Shown piece by piece: positions 19,802 to 29,046 of a stretch of DNA of 36,046 nt. The notes below the pieces were generated by a model. The model worked only from the letters and a program-made list of their open reading frames with translations. It ran no database searches and was not told the origin of the DNA. The stretch covers positions 1 to 36,046 of the forward strand of contig JADDPT010000096.1 of the NCBI GenBank assembly GCA_016781735.1. Reading direction: 5' to 3'. The stretch comes from Rubrobacter sp. (GTDB lineage Bacteria > Chloroflexota > Chloroflexia > Thermobaculales > Thermobaculaceae). The position numbers and the translations under genes were made by a program. Each line of letters starts with the position of its first letter. Positions within the stretch are counted from its first letter, which is position 1.

Positions 19802-20638
19802 TCAGATCTTCTCAGTGCGGCGACGATGGCTCCCTGCCCTGCGCCCCAGGGCCGCGGCCAGAAAACCAAGCACCGCCGCTAGCACAATTGTTCCCCCTGG
19901 CGCCAGGTCCAGTAGATAGGAACTGAGCAGGCCGCCCAGCACCGATACTACGCCGAAGGCGACCGCGTATATCATAGTCTGCCGAAAGCTGCGGGCCAAC
20001 TGGAGGCTCGCGGCGACCGGGATGACGAGCATCCCCGCGACCAGCAATATCCCCACTACTCGAAGGGCCGCCACGACAGTTACCGCAGCCAGCACGACTA
20101 CGAGGTAGTTCAGCGCACCCACCGGTAGCCCCGACACCCGGGCCAGGTCCTCGTCGTAGGCGAGCGCGAACAACTCCCCTCTAACCAGCATCAGGACTGC
20201 CAGCACCGCCGCGCCAGTCACACTAATCACCAGCAGGTCGAGCGAGGTGACCGTGAGGATGCTGCCGAACAGGTACCCGAAGAGGTTAGCGCTCATCCGC
20301 CGAGAGAGGCTGGTCAGCACGACTCCGAGCGCGATCCCCGAGTAAAACACAATTGCTAATGCCAGGTCCCCATACTCTCTACGCCATGACCGCAGCCGCT
20401 CGATGCCCACGGCTCCAAGCACTGCGAACACCGCGGCGCCCAGCAGCGGGTAGATTCCGAGGAGCCAGGCGCCCGCGACGCCGGCAAATGAGGCGTGACC
20501 CAGCCCGTCCCCAACCAGTGAGAGCCGCCTCAGCACCAGGTACACGCCGACGGCGGGACACACCACTCCGACCACCAGGCCGGCGAGTATCGCGCGCTGC
20601 ATGTAGCCCTGCCCGATCGCTTCGATGAGGCTCTCCAA
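19802..20638 (-). CDS. znuB: Zinc/metal ABC transporter permease
   Basis: ABC-3 type permease: AILAGLVVGVVCPAVGVYLVLRRLSLVGDGLGHASFAGVA. Confidence 0.92.
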   Translation of the reverse strand: MESLIEAIGQGYMQRAILAGLVVGVVCPAVGVYLVLRRLSLVGDGLGHASFAGVAGAWLLGIYPLLGAAVFAVLGAVGIERLRSWRREYGDLALAIVFYSGIALGVVLTSLSRRMSANLFGYLFGSILTVTSLDLLVISVTGAAVLAVLMLVRGELFALAYDEDLARVSGLPVGALNYLVVVLAAVTVVAALRVVGILLVAGMLVIPVAASLQLARSFRQTMIYAVAFGVVSVLGGLLSSYLLDLAPGGTIVLAAVLGFLAAALGRRAGSHRRRTEKI

Positions 20639-20643
20639 CCCTC

Positions 20644-21411
20644 TTACCTCCCTCCGTGATCGTGGTGGTCAGCCGCGAGAGCCGCCTCCACCAGCTGGCG
20701 CTGGATGTCGTGCTGGTCGCCCAGCTCCTCGCGTGTTCCAAAGAACACCAACTCCCGGTTCAGGAGCACGACCTTGCTGAAGTAGCGCCGGAGCGTCTCG
20801 AAGTCGTGCGACACGTACACGACCGCGAGCCCGCGTTCCTCGACCAATTTCCGCAGGAGCTCGAGCAGCTCCAGCTTTGCAACCGCGTCCACGCCTGCCG
20901 CCGGCTCGTCGAGGAGGAGCAGCTCGGGCTCGCCGGCGAGCGCGCGCGCCACCATCACGCGCTGGTGCTGGCCTCCCGAGAGCTCTCCGATCAGGCGGTG
21001 GCGGAACGCGGACATCCCGACGGACTGGAGCGCGTGCTCCACCGCGCGCCGATCAGCCTGATTGGATCTATGGAACAGGCCCCTACGACCAGCGCGACTG
21101 GTTGACACTACCTCCGCGACGGTAGCGGGAAAGCCTGTCCTCGACGCCGTGGCCTGGGGCACGTAGCCGATCCTGTGCCGGTCCCGCACTCGGTCAATAG
21201 GCATGCCGAATAGGCGCACCTCGCCAGATGTGGGACGCAGCAGCCCCACGGCGAGCTGCATGAGGGTCGATTTGCCCGACCCGTTCGGGCCTATCAGCCC
21301 GACGAACTCTCCCCGATTGACCGACAGGCTCACGTCCTCGACCACAGGCTCCCCCCCGTAGCTGTAGGAGACCCGGTCGATCTCGAGGACCAGATGGTCG
21401 CTCACCGGCAT
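20644..21411 (-). CDS. znuC: Zinc/metal ABC transporter ATP-binding protein
   Basis: Walker A GPNGSGKST, signature LSGGQHQRVMVARAL, Walker B LLLLDEP. Confidence 0.94.
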   Translation of the reverse strand: MPVSDHLVLEIDRVSYSYGGEPVVEDVSLSVNRGEFVGLIGPNGSGKSTLMQLAVGLLRPTSGEVRLFGMPIDRVRDRHRIGYVPQATASRTGFPATVAEVVSTSRAGRRGLFHRSNQADRRAVEHALQSVGMSAFRHRLIGELSGGQHQRVMVARALAGEPELLLLDEPAAGVDAVAKLELLELLRKLVEERGLAVVYVSHDFETLRRYFSKVVLLNRELVFFGTREELGDQHDIQRQLVEAALAADHHDHGGR

Positions 21412-22391
21412 CCAAGCCCGGCCCGGAGGTTAGCGAGGTTCTGTCGCATCAGGTCCGGGTAGTCCTTCCCCTCGGATTGCTCCTCGGGTGTCAGCCCCTC
21501 GATCGGGTTGAGCACCATGGTTCTTGCGCCTACCTCATTAGCAATGGTCTCGGCGACCCTGGGGTCCACAAGCGTCTCGAAGTAGATCACCTCTACGTCG
21601 TGCTCCCGAGCGAAGCGCACGATCTCCTGGAGCCGCCTGGGTGACGGCTCGGCCTCCGGGGACAGCCCGCTTATGGGAACCTGATCTAACCCGTAGCGCT
21701 CGGTCAGATACCCGAACGCGGCGTGGCTGGTCACCATCTCCTTCCGGCGGCAGCGCTCCAGCCCCCGCTTGAACTCCCGGTCCAGCGCCTCCAATTCACC
21801 TTGGTACGCTTGGGCGTTCGCCTCGTACACCCTCCGTCCGCCTGGGTCGATCCGAACGAGCTCGTCGCGTACCTTCGTCACGATCTCCCGCATCCGCACA
21901 GGATCGAGCCAGACGTGCGGGTCCTGCGAGTGCTCCTCGCTTTCCCCCTCAGCCTCGTGCTCGTCCTCCTGTCCCTCCAGCAGTTTCATCCCGCTGGCAA
22001 CGTCCAGCGTCCTCAGGTCAGGAGACTGGACCGTGTCCAGCGCGCGCTCGATGCCCGGCTGAAAGCCCGCCCCTACGTACACCACGAGGCTTGCCTCCCT
22101 CAGGCGGTCAATCTCGCTTGGCGATAGCTCCAGGTCGTGGGGCTCGGAGCCCGCCGTCACCAGGTTGGACGCCGCCACCTGGTCGCCACCTACCCGACTC
22201 ACCGCCTCGTAGAGGGGATAGAAGCTGGCCAGCACTCTCACCTGGGAGGCAGCACGCTGCTCCCCCGATCCGCCCGACGTCGGCGTCAGGCGGGAGGTCG
22301 CATTGTCGGAATCCGATCCGCAAGCGGCGAACGTCGCGGCAAGAAGCACGATCAAGACTGATAGGGACAAGATGCGTCCGAGCGGAGCCAA
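21402..22391 (-). CDS. znuA: Zinc/metal ABC transporter substrate-binding lipoprotein
   Basis: Lipobox-like LLAATFAACGSDSD, SEPHDLELSPSEIDRL, charged loop EDEHEAEGESEEHSQDPHVWLDP, VTSHAAFGYLTERYGL. Confidence 0.93.
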   Translation of the reverse strand: MAPLGRILSLSVLIVLLAATFAACGSDSDNATSRLTPTSGGSGEQRAASQVRVLASFYPLYEAVSRVGGDQVAASNLVTAGSEPHDLELSPSEIDRLREASLVVYVGAGFQPGIERALDTVQSPDLRTLDVASGMKLLEGQEDEHEAEGESEEHSQDPHVWLDPVRMREIVTKVRDELVRIDPGGRRVYEANAQAYQGELEALDREFKRGLERCRRKEMVTSHAAFGYLTERYGLDQVPISGLSPEAEPSPRRLQEIVRFAREHDVEVIYFETLVDPRVAETIANEVGARTMVLNPIEGLTPEEQSEGKDYPDLMRQNLANLRAGLGCR

Positions 22392-22393
22392 GG

Positions 22394-22861
22394 CTACAGT
22401 CCCTCCCTAATGTCCCCGGCGCCTGCCGGGCGAGGGGAGGCGTCCGTAGCACATGGGGCACAGACGCCGGAAAGCTCCAGGGCGTGTGACCGGAGGGTGA
22501 ACCCGGAGTCCTCGACGGCGGCCGCCAGCGCCCACTCCAGCGCTCCACTCTCCACCTCACCGATAGCTCCGCAAGAGGAGCAGACGACGTGGTGATGGTG
22601 ATGTGGGTCGCAGAGCAGGTACCCCTCCTGACCGCCAGGCAGGCGAACGCGCTCCAGCGCCCCCAGCCCTATCAGCAGGTCAAGTGTGCGGAAGAGTGTC
22701 GCCCTGCCGACCTCGGGCGCCCTCTCACCGAGATCCTCCAGCAGCTCGGCCGCGGTGAACACTCCCTCTCGCCCGGCAAGCAGCGAGACTATGTGTCCCC
22801 GGGATGTTGTTGACTTGTAGCCCGCGCTGGCCAGTAGCGCCCGCAACTGATCTTCCTGCAC
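22394..22861 (-). CDS. zur: Fur-family transcriptional regulator, Zur-like
   Basis: Winged helix plus CDPHHHHHVVCSSCGAIGEVE and CAPC Zn motifs; directly upstream of znuACB. Confidence 0.88.
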   Translation of the reverse strand: MQEDQLRALLASAGYKSTTSRGHIVSLLAGREGVFTAAELLEDLGERAPEVGRATLFRTLDLLIGLGALERVRLPGGQEGYLLCDPHHHHHVVCSSCGAIGEVESGALEWALAAAVEDSGFTLRSHALELSGVCAPCATDASPRPAGAGDIREGL

Positions 22862-22878
22862 GCCCGTCCCTCTCCAAC

Positions 22879-22915
22879 TGATACCAATGTCATTTCAGGA
22901 ATGATACCAGTATCA
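22879..22915. promoter_or_regulatory. Putative Zur operator (two nested inverted repeats)
   Basis: TGATACCAATGTCA (22879-22892) and TGATAC-CA-GTATCA (22902-22915), plus TCATT-tcagg-AATGA between them; 18 nt upstream of the zur start. Confidence 0.7.
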
Positions 22916-23045
22916 ATCAGAGGTGTAAAGGGGGTGTGGCAACGTAGTCATACAATCTAGTGCGGCGCTCGCTCTTCCATGCGGCATTGCGGATGACAAG
23001 CACAAGGGACGGGCGCGGCTGGGATACGAACAGCGCCGTGCCGAG

Positions 23046-24065
23046 CTAGCTTTCCGGCTTTCCGCCCGCCCTCGTGCCGAGCGCGGCCGCTGCGGCGACC
23101 GTGCCCAGCAGCGCCGTGCGCCGCGCCTTGGGATGGGTCTCCAGCCAGTTGTACAGGCTCCTGCGGAGCGCCCAGCGGCTGAAGTCACCCTCGCTCGTGT
23201 CGTACTCCTCGATGGGTACGTACAGGTTGTCCGGCGCGTCCTCAGACTTTGGCTCCGTCGTCTTCTGCCCCCTGAAACCTACTCGCGACATCACTGCGTC
23301 CATGAACCGGGGCGACATGCGTTGCGTGGAGAGGATGCCCTTGCCGGAGCCGCCTGCGATGATATCGCGAGTAGGGTGCTCGGCGGCGTAGAGGATGACG
23401 TTGGCGACGGTGCCCGGCTGGTAGATGGGCGGCGCGCCGACGGGCTTGACGCCTATCTTCGTGCGGGCGGTGCTGAAGAGCGGCGTGTTGATCGTGGCGG
23501 GCATAACCTGGGTCACGCTGATCGGCACCCCCTCATGCCGGAGCTCCACCCGCAAGGTTTCGAGGAAGCCATCAATTCCGTGCTTCGAAGAGGCGTACGC
23601 GCTGTGGTAGGGGAAGGACCGCTTCGCCTCGACGGAAGAGATGTGGATCAGTGCACCCCGCCCCTCTCGCCTCAGGTGAGGCAGTGCAGCCATAGCCCCG
23701 TATGCCTGACCCACGAGGTTGACGTTGATAACGTGCTTGAACTCCTCAGGAGTGGTGTCCTCGAAGAGCGCGTAGAGCAGCACGGCGGCAGCGTGTACCC
23801 AGGTGTCAAGCCTCCCGTACTCCTGCACTGCGCGGTCGGCGACCGCCTTCACCTGGGCGAAGTCGGTCACATCGGCGACCACCGACACCGCCTCACCGCC
23901 GTCGCGCCGTATCTCTTCGACGAGGGTTCGCAGACCCTGCTCGCCACGAGCCGACACAACCACCTTTGCGCCTCGCTTGGCGAATCGCAGCGCGGTCTCA
24001 CGCCCGATGCCGCTCGAGGCGCCGCATACGACGACTACCTGTTCCTTTATTGGCTTGAGTTTCAC
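23046..24065 (-). CDS. SDR family oxidoreductase
   Basis: VVVVCGASSGIGRETALRFAKRG, HISSVEAKRSFPYHSAYASSKHGIDGF (YxxxK). Confidence 0.92.
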   Translation of the reverse strand: MKLKPIKEQVVVVCGASSGIGRETALRFAKRGAKVVVSARGEQGLRTLVEEIRRDGGEAVSVVADVTDFAQVKAVADRAVQEYGRLDTWVHAAAVLLYALFEDTTPEEFKHVINVNLVGQAYGAMAALPHLRREGRGALIHISSVEAKRSFPYHSAYASSKHGIDGFLETLRVELRHEGVPISVTQVMPATINTPLFSTARTKIGVKPVGAPPIYQPGTVANVILYAAEHPTRDIIAGGSGKGILSTQRMSPRFMDAVMSRVGFRGQKTTEPKSEDAPDNLYVPIEEYDTSEGDFSRWALRRSLYNWLETHPKARRTALLGTVAAAAALGTRAGGKPES

Positions 24066-24140
24066 TTTGTCGCTCCTTCTTGTTCCCCTATCTCACGAGC
24101 GTCGGAGGCACCGAGAGTGGTGAAAGCCACTTGCCGCCCA

Positions 24141-25829
24141 TCACTCAGACTTCGGTTTCAGCAGCCCTTGCGCCAGTACCAGATCAAGCGAGAGCGTCTT
24201 GTACCCGGCCCCCTCAAACAGCACTGTGATTCGGTCGTCCTCCAGCCGCTGCACCACGCCAGCCCCCAGTGCGTCGTGCACCACCTCGTCACCCATGGAG
24301 TAGGGCGAGTCGACCGCTACCTCTGCTTTCGCGGTGTCGTGTGGCTCGGCTCGCCTCAGCACATCGTTATCACACATGTCGCACCGTCCGGCCTCGTATT
24401 CCTGGCCGAAGTAGTTGAGGATGTACTCTCGTCGGCACCGGTCGAGTTCGGCGTAGGCGCGCATCATTTCGACCCGGCTGCGCTCGTACGCCCGCCGGTG
24501 CTCCTCCTGATCGAGCGATACCTGCTCGGGGTCAAAGTCGGGCACCAGCATGCGGATGTGCCCATCCTCCTCGCGAGCGATTCCGTCGCGCTCCAGGACC
24601 GTCAATACTCGCGCCAAATCACCCTTACTCAACCCGGTGGTCTCGTCAAGCTCCTGCAACGATATTCGTCGCTTCGCACGCAGGCTCGCGCGAGCACCCT
24701 CGATGTCTTCGCGCGTGAGCTTCCCGCTGCCCGAGAAGAACGCAGCCCTGCCGAGGTCTTTTGGCCTGTAGATAATGACGCATCGGGCGAAGTCACCGTC
24801 CCGCCCAGCCCGTCCCGCCTCCTGGTAGTAGGCCTCCAAGTTCGCCGGGATGTCATGGTGGATCACGAAGCGGACATCCGGCTTGTCCACGCCCATTCCA
24901 AAGGCGTTCGTCGCCGCTATAACGCGTAGCTCCCCGTTCATGAACGCTTCCTGCACGCGGTCGCGATCCGACTTCTTGCGCTGCCCGTGGTAGTAGTCCG
25001 CCGCGATTCCCTGCTCCTGCAGCCAGGTGGCCGTCTCCTCTGCCGCCTTGGTGGTTGCCGTGTACACGATGCCGCTACCCTGCACGGCCTGGTGCAGGCG
25101 TTTCTCCAGATCCTCGGCGTCCTCGGCGGGATCACCAAACAGCAAGTTCTCCAGAACCCGGCGCTTGTCCGTCTCCTCCTCCACGCGCCTCACCTCGAGG
25201 TAGAGGTTGGGGCGGTCGGTGCCGTGCACGAAGATAGCGGGGTCTCGCATTCCCAGCCGCTCGATCACCTCGCGCCGCACCCACGGCGTGGCGGTGGCTG
25301 TCAGGGCCAAAATGGTCGGGCTGCCGAGCCGGGCGGCGGCGCTGCCAAGCGAGAGGTACGCCGGGCGAAAATCGTGGCCCCACTCTGAGATGGAGTGAGC
25401 CTCGTCCACGACGAAGAGCGAGACCTCCAGATCCCGCATCTCGGCCATGAACTCCTCGTTGCCGAAGCGCTCGGGGGTGACGTAGAGGAGCTTCGCCTCG
25501 GCGTCTTCCACCTCTCGAAGCTCCTGTTCCGCCTGCCTCTCGGACTGGGTGCTGTTGATGAAGCCGGCCTCCACGCCCCGGCTCTCGACGGACTCCACCT
25601 GGTCCTTCATGAGCGCAATGAGCGGCGAGACCACAATTGTAACGCCAGGCAGGAGTTGCGCCACTACCTGGTAGATGAGCGACTTACCGGCGCCTGTCGG
25701 CATGACCACGAGTGCGTCGCGGCCCTCCAGCAACCCACGGACCACCCTCTCCTGGCCAGGGCGGAAAGAGTCGTGACCGAAGCGTCGAAGCTCGGCCTCG
25801 AGGTTCAGACGCGATATCGTTGTTGTCAT
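24141..25829 (-). CDS. RecQ-family ATP-dependent DNA helicase
   Basis: FRPGQERVVRGLLEGRDALVVMPTGAGKSLIYQ, DEAHSISEWGHDFRPAYLSL, TATATPWVRREV, CRREYILNYFGQ...CDMCDN Zn motif. Confidence 0.93.
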   Translation of the reverse strand: MTTTISRLNLEAELRRFGHDSFRPGQERVVRGLLEGRDALVVMPTGAGKSLIYQVVAQLLPGVTIVVSPLIALMKDQVESVESRGVEAGFINSTQSERQAEQELREVEDAEAKLLYVTPERFGNEEFMAEMRDLEVSLFVVDEAHSISEWGHDFRPAYLSLGSAAARLGSPTILALTATATPWVRREVIERLGMRDPAIFVHGTDRPNLYLEVRRVEEETDKRRVLENLLFGDPAEDAEDLEKRLHQAVQGSGIVYTATTKAAEETATWLQEQGIAADYYHGQRKKSDRDRVQEAFMNGELRVIAATNAFGMGVDKPDVRFVIHHDIPANLEAYYQEAGRAGRDGDFARCVIIYRPKDLGRAAFFSGSGKLTREDIEGARASLRAKRRISLQELDETTGLSKGDLARVLTVLERDGIAREEDGHIRMLVPDFDPEQVSLDQEEHRRAYERSRVEMMRAYAELDRCRREYILNYFGQEYEAGRCDMCDNDVLRRAEPHDTAKAEVAVDSPYSMGDEVVHDALGAGVVQRLEDDRITVLFEGAGYKTLSLDLVLAQGLLKPKSE

Positions 25830-25964
25830 GCGCCTCCTGGTACTGCAGCAACACGTGAGCGCCGTGTCATCAGCTATGTGAGCATGAGCAGGCGCGGCCG
25901 TTGCAGCCTGCTCCAGATCGCCTCGTCCCGAGTACTCGCGCTGACACCGATCGTCGTCGGCTCG

Positions 25965-26507
25965 TCAGGTTTCGCGCTCGGGCCGGAACCTAAGCAGGAT
26001 CTCGTCCACTGTTTCCTCCGACGTCTGGTCGGAGTTATCGATCCACAATCCCACTCCTGCCATAGTGATCCTCAAGATATTGTCGAGATACCTAGCCCAC
26101 TCCTCGCCGAGGGGACGCTTCATCCGGCCGGTATCCCTCTCAGCGACGATCTCTACACGGGGCGCGAGCACGACCAAGGAGAACGGCACGCCCTCCAACT
26201 CCGCCTGTAGCTGCTGCCACCGATCTCCCAGGATGATGTCATCAAGCACAGCGGTGAACCCAGCCTTGTAGAATGAGATCCCGAGAAGACACATGTTCCT
26301 CAGGCGCAGGCGAAGCTGCTGCGCGGCCTCGCCGGTGGGCTCGCCAGGTTCGCTGACCCACTCACCTCCCGACACAATCATCCCCTGCAGCACATCCGCC
26401 TCCACATGCGCTGCTCGCACAAACCGATGCGCGAGCAGGCGCGCAACGGTTGACTTGCCGGCCGCCTGAATGCCGGTGACAACGATGATGACTGGTCGGC
26501 TGCTCAT
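25965..26507 (-). CDS. P-loop kinase/phosphotransferase-like AAA protein
   Basis: VIIVVTGIQAAGKSTVARLLAHRF Walker A; FTAVLDDIILGDRW; LAPRVEIVAERDTGR. Confidence 0.78.
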   Translation of the reverse strand: MSSRPVIIVVTGIQAAGKSTVARLLAHRFVRAAHVEADVLQGMIVSGGEWVSEPGEPTGEAAQQLRLRLRNMCLLGISFYKAGFTAVLDDIILGDRWQQLQAELEGVPFSLVVLAPRVEIVAERDTGRMKRPLGEEWARYLDNILRITMAGVGLWIDNSDQTSEETVDEILLRFRPERET

Positions 26508-26790
26508 CGACGGATTGGAGGTCAGTCTGCCACGTCCGTAGTGTGAACTTCAGGCCCTCGGGGCGACACGTCTGTCCGGCTCGGATAAAGTCTACATCTC
26601 AGCGCGCACAAGCGTCACGTTGGCCCTGCGTGTCTGCGTGTGTCCCCGCTGCAACTGGTGAGTAGAGAGCCTTATTCGACGCATCGGAGAACGGCCACCG
26701 TCGAGTGGGGAGGAGCGGCTGAGTGATGCCAAGCCCTGCGCACGGGTTTATGGCGAAACCTGCTACCAGAGTTCCGCCGATATTGATGCA

Positions 26791-27888
26791 CTACAGCTCA
26801 AGGACTGCCGGTCGCTCGTAGGTCTGTCCATCGAGATCCACCGAGATAGCGGGCCAGTCTGGGATCCGGGTAAGCACCTCGTTCTCCTCGGGTCCGACCA
26901 GGATCGTGTCCTCCGCCTTCACCCCTGTTATCGAGGGGTTCCACGCGAATGCCTGTCCCTCGGCCACCACCTGATCGGCCTCCGGCGTGCCCAGGTACTC
27001 GCGCGGCTCGTACCCGGCGGCCCCTCCCTGGTGGTGCCGCTGCCACTCGTCCGGGAAGCCGCTCTGTGCATACGCCTCAACCGCGCGGGCGAACACACCC
27101 CTCAGGCTCACGCCCGGACGAGTCGCTTCGAGAAAGGTCGCGTCCACCTTCAGCACTGCCTCCTGCTTGCGGCGCAGCTCGTCCGGAAGGGGACCGAAAT
27201 GCACGAGGCGCGTAATGGAGCACACGAGCCCGTGCCTTCTACCGCACAGGACAAGCATCGCATACCGGTCCACCTTCTTGTCCGTCGGCAAGGGATGACG
27301 GTATTGGTAGATGCGCTCGTCCGTCGCAACCAGGTCCACTATCGGCAGTACCCCTCTTGAATACGCTTCCGCTGAGAGAGCTGCGGCGATCTCATATTCC
27401 GACTGTCCGGGGCTTATCCGCCGGATCGCTGCGTTCATCGCCTCTCCGCACAACCTCCCAATCTCGCGCAAGCGGTCGCCCTCCTCGGGGGTGAGGTGTG
27501 CTCGCATCTGAGCCATGTCTTGGCTGACGTCAGTAGCACCGGGGTACGGACAGTCCGAGGCCAGCGCGAGCCCTTCAGTGAGGCTTCCCACGGCGTCACC
27601 CGACTCGTACCACCTGTCTCCCACCGGCTCCCAGCCCTGAGCTTCCAATCCCTCCTCATGTAACAGTCTTGGGGTCTCGATGTTGTTTGCGACTAGGTAG
27701 CGGCCGGAGGGAGTGTACAGGAGCGCACCCTCGCCGTAATCCGTGGCGATGTTGATGTGACTCGCCGCGCCCCCGGTGGCCCACGCGAAAGAGCTGACCC
27801 GCCGCAAGAGGAGGGCATCCAGCCCCCTCCCGGCGAGAAGCTCTCGTACTCTCTGCTCCTTCTGTCCGTGCTCGCTCATCTGCGGCAC
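26791..27888 (-). CDS. M24 family metallopeptidase (Xaa-Pro peptidase-like)
   Basis: RVRELLAGRGLDALLLRRVSSFAWATGG creatinase-like N-terminus; M24 domain ISPGQSEYEIAAALSAEAYSRGVLPI, HHQGGAAGYEPREYLGTP. Confidence 0.85.
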   Translation of the reverse strand: MPQMSEHGQKEQRVRELLAGRGLDALLLRRVSSFAWATGGAASHINIATDYGEGALLYTPSGRYLVANNIETPRLLHEEGLEAQGWEPVGDRWYESGDAVGSLTEGLALASDCPYPGATDVSQDMAQMRAHLTPEEGDRLREIGRLCGEAMNAAIRRISPGQSEYEIAAALSAEAYSRGVLPIVDLVATDERIYQYRHPLPTDKKVDRYAMLVLCGRRHGLVCSITRLVHFGPLPDELRRKQEAVLKVDATFLEATRPGVSLRGVFARAVEAYAQSGFPDEWQRHHQGGAAGYEPREYLGTPEADQVVAEGQAFAWNPSITGVKAEDTILVGPEENEVLTRIPDWPAISVDLDGQTYERPAVLEL

Positions 27889-27893
27889 CTCAC

Positions 27894-28877
27894 CTACGAG
27901 CCGCCGGCAGGAACACCCGCCTCGTTCTGGCGGAACTGCTCGATCTCCGCAAGTTCATCCTCGCTGAGACGGAACGTACCCGCGCCGATGATGCCCTCCA
28001 CCTGGTCGGGACGGCGAGCGCCCACAATCGCCCCGGTAACGGCAGGATGTCGGAGCGCCCAGGCAATCGCCACCTCGCCCGGTGAGCGACCGTGTCGCTC
28101 ACCTATCGAGCGCAGCAGCTCAGTCAACTCCAGGTTGCGGGAGAGCTGTGGCTCCTGGAAATACTCCGAGCCCTTGCGCCAGTCGTCGTCGGGCAGGCCG
28201 TCTATGCGCTCTTTCGTCATCTTGCCGGTAAGCAGGCCGGACTGCATCGGCGAGTAGACGATCACGCCGATGTTGTGCTCCTGGCAGTAGGGTAGCTGCT
28301 CCGCCTCAACCTCCGGTCTGACAAGCGAGTACGGCGGCTGGTACGTGTCTATCGGCGCTATCTTCCCTACAAGCTCCATCTGCTCAACTGAAAAGTTGGA
28401 GACGCCTATGTACCGGACCTTGCCTTCCTTCTTCAGCTCCGCCATCGCTACCCAGCCCTCCTCGATCTCCTCCTCGGGGTCGGGCCAGTGCATCTGGTAG
28501 AGATCGATCACGTCGGTCTGCAGCCGCCTCAGGCTGTTCTCACACTCCTCGCGGACGGAAGCCGTCTTGAGGCTGTTGTACAGGCTGCGGTCGGGGTTCC
28601 ACCTGATAGCGCACTTGGTGAACACCAACGGCTTCTCGGACCGCCCCTTGATCGCGCGCGCCACAACTTCTTCCGACCGGCCGAGGCCGTATGCGGGCGC
28701 GGTGTCTATCCAGTTCATCCCGAGGTCGAGCGCGCTGTTGATCGCGGCAATGCTCTCCTCATCATCCTGCGGCCCCCAGCCGCCGGCCCACTCCCCACCC
28801 CCTATGGCCCATGCGCCGAAGCCGATAGGCGTTATCTGGAGGTCGGTCCTCCCAAACTGTCGCGTCTCCATGTACAC
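27894..28877 (-). CDS. Aldo/keto reductase
   Basis: IGFGAWAIGGGEWAGGWG, GMNWIDTAPAYGLGRSEEVVA, VRYIGVSNFSVEQMEL, HPAVTGAIVGARRPDQVEG. Confidence 0.94.
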   Translation of the reverse strand: MYMETRQFGRTDLQITPIGFGAWAIGGGEWAGGWGPQDDEESIAAINSALDLGMNWIDTAPAYGLGRSEEVVARAIKGRSEKPLVFTKCAIRWNPDRSLYNSLKTASVREECENSLRRLQTDVIDLYQMHWPDPEEEIEEGWVAMAELKKEGKVRYIGVSNFSVEQMELVGKIAPIDTYQPPYSLVRPEVEAEQLPYCQEHNIGVIVYSPMQSGLLTGKMTKERIDGLPDDDWRKGSEYFQEPQLSRNLELTELLRSIGERHGRSPGEVAIAWALRHPAVTGAIVGARRPDQVEGIIGAGTFRLSEDELAEIEQFRQNEAGVPAGGS

Positions 28878-29046
28878 ATCCTCCTCAAGGTTTCCAGTAG
28901 CGGCGCATCGTTCGCACGAGCCGGGCCATCACACGGACTCACCCGCCTTCTACCAGTTGCGCAACACCACACTTACTTGCCAAGACCGCCTCGACCTGCG
29001 AAGATGCACGCGCACCACACAAAAGCACGCAGCAAGGGGGAGCCAA

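Noticed and set aside
23133-24929. 598-aa plus-strand ORF
   Set aside because: Fully antisense to the well-supported SDR and RecQ genes; Arg/His/Leu-rich composition typical of GC-rich shadow ORFs, no recognisable domain.
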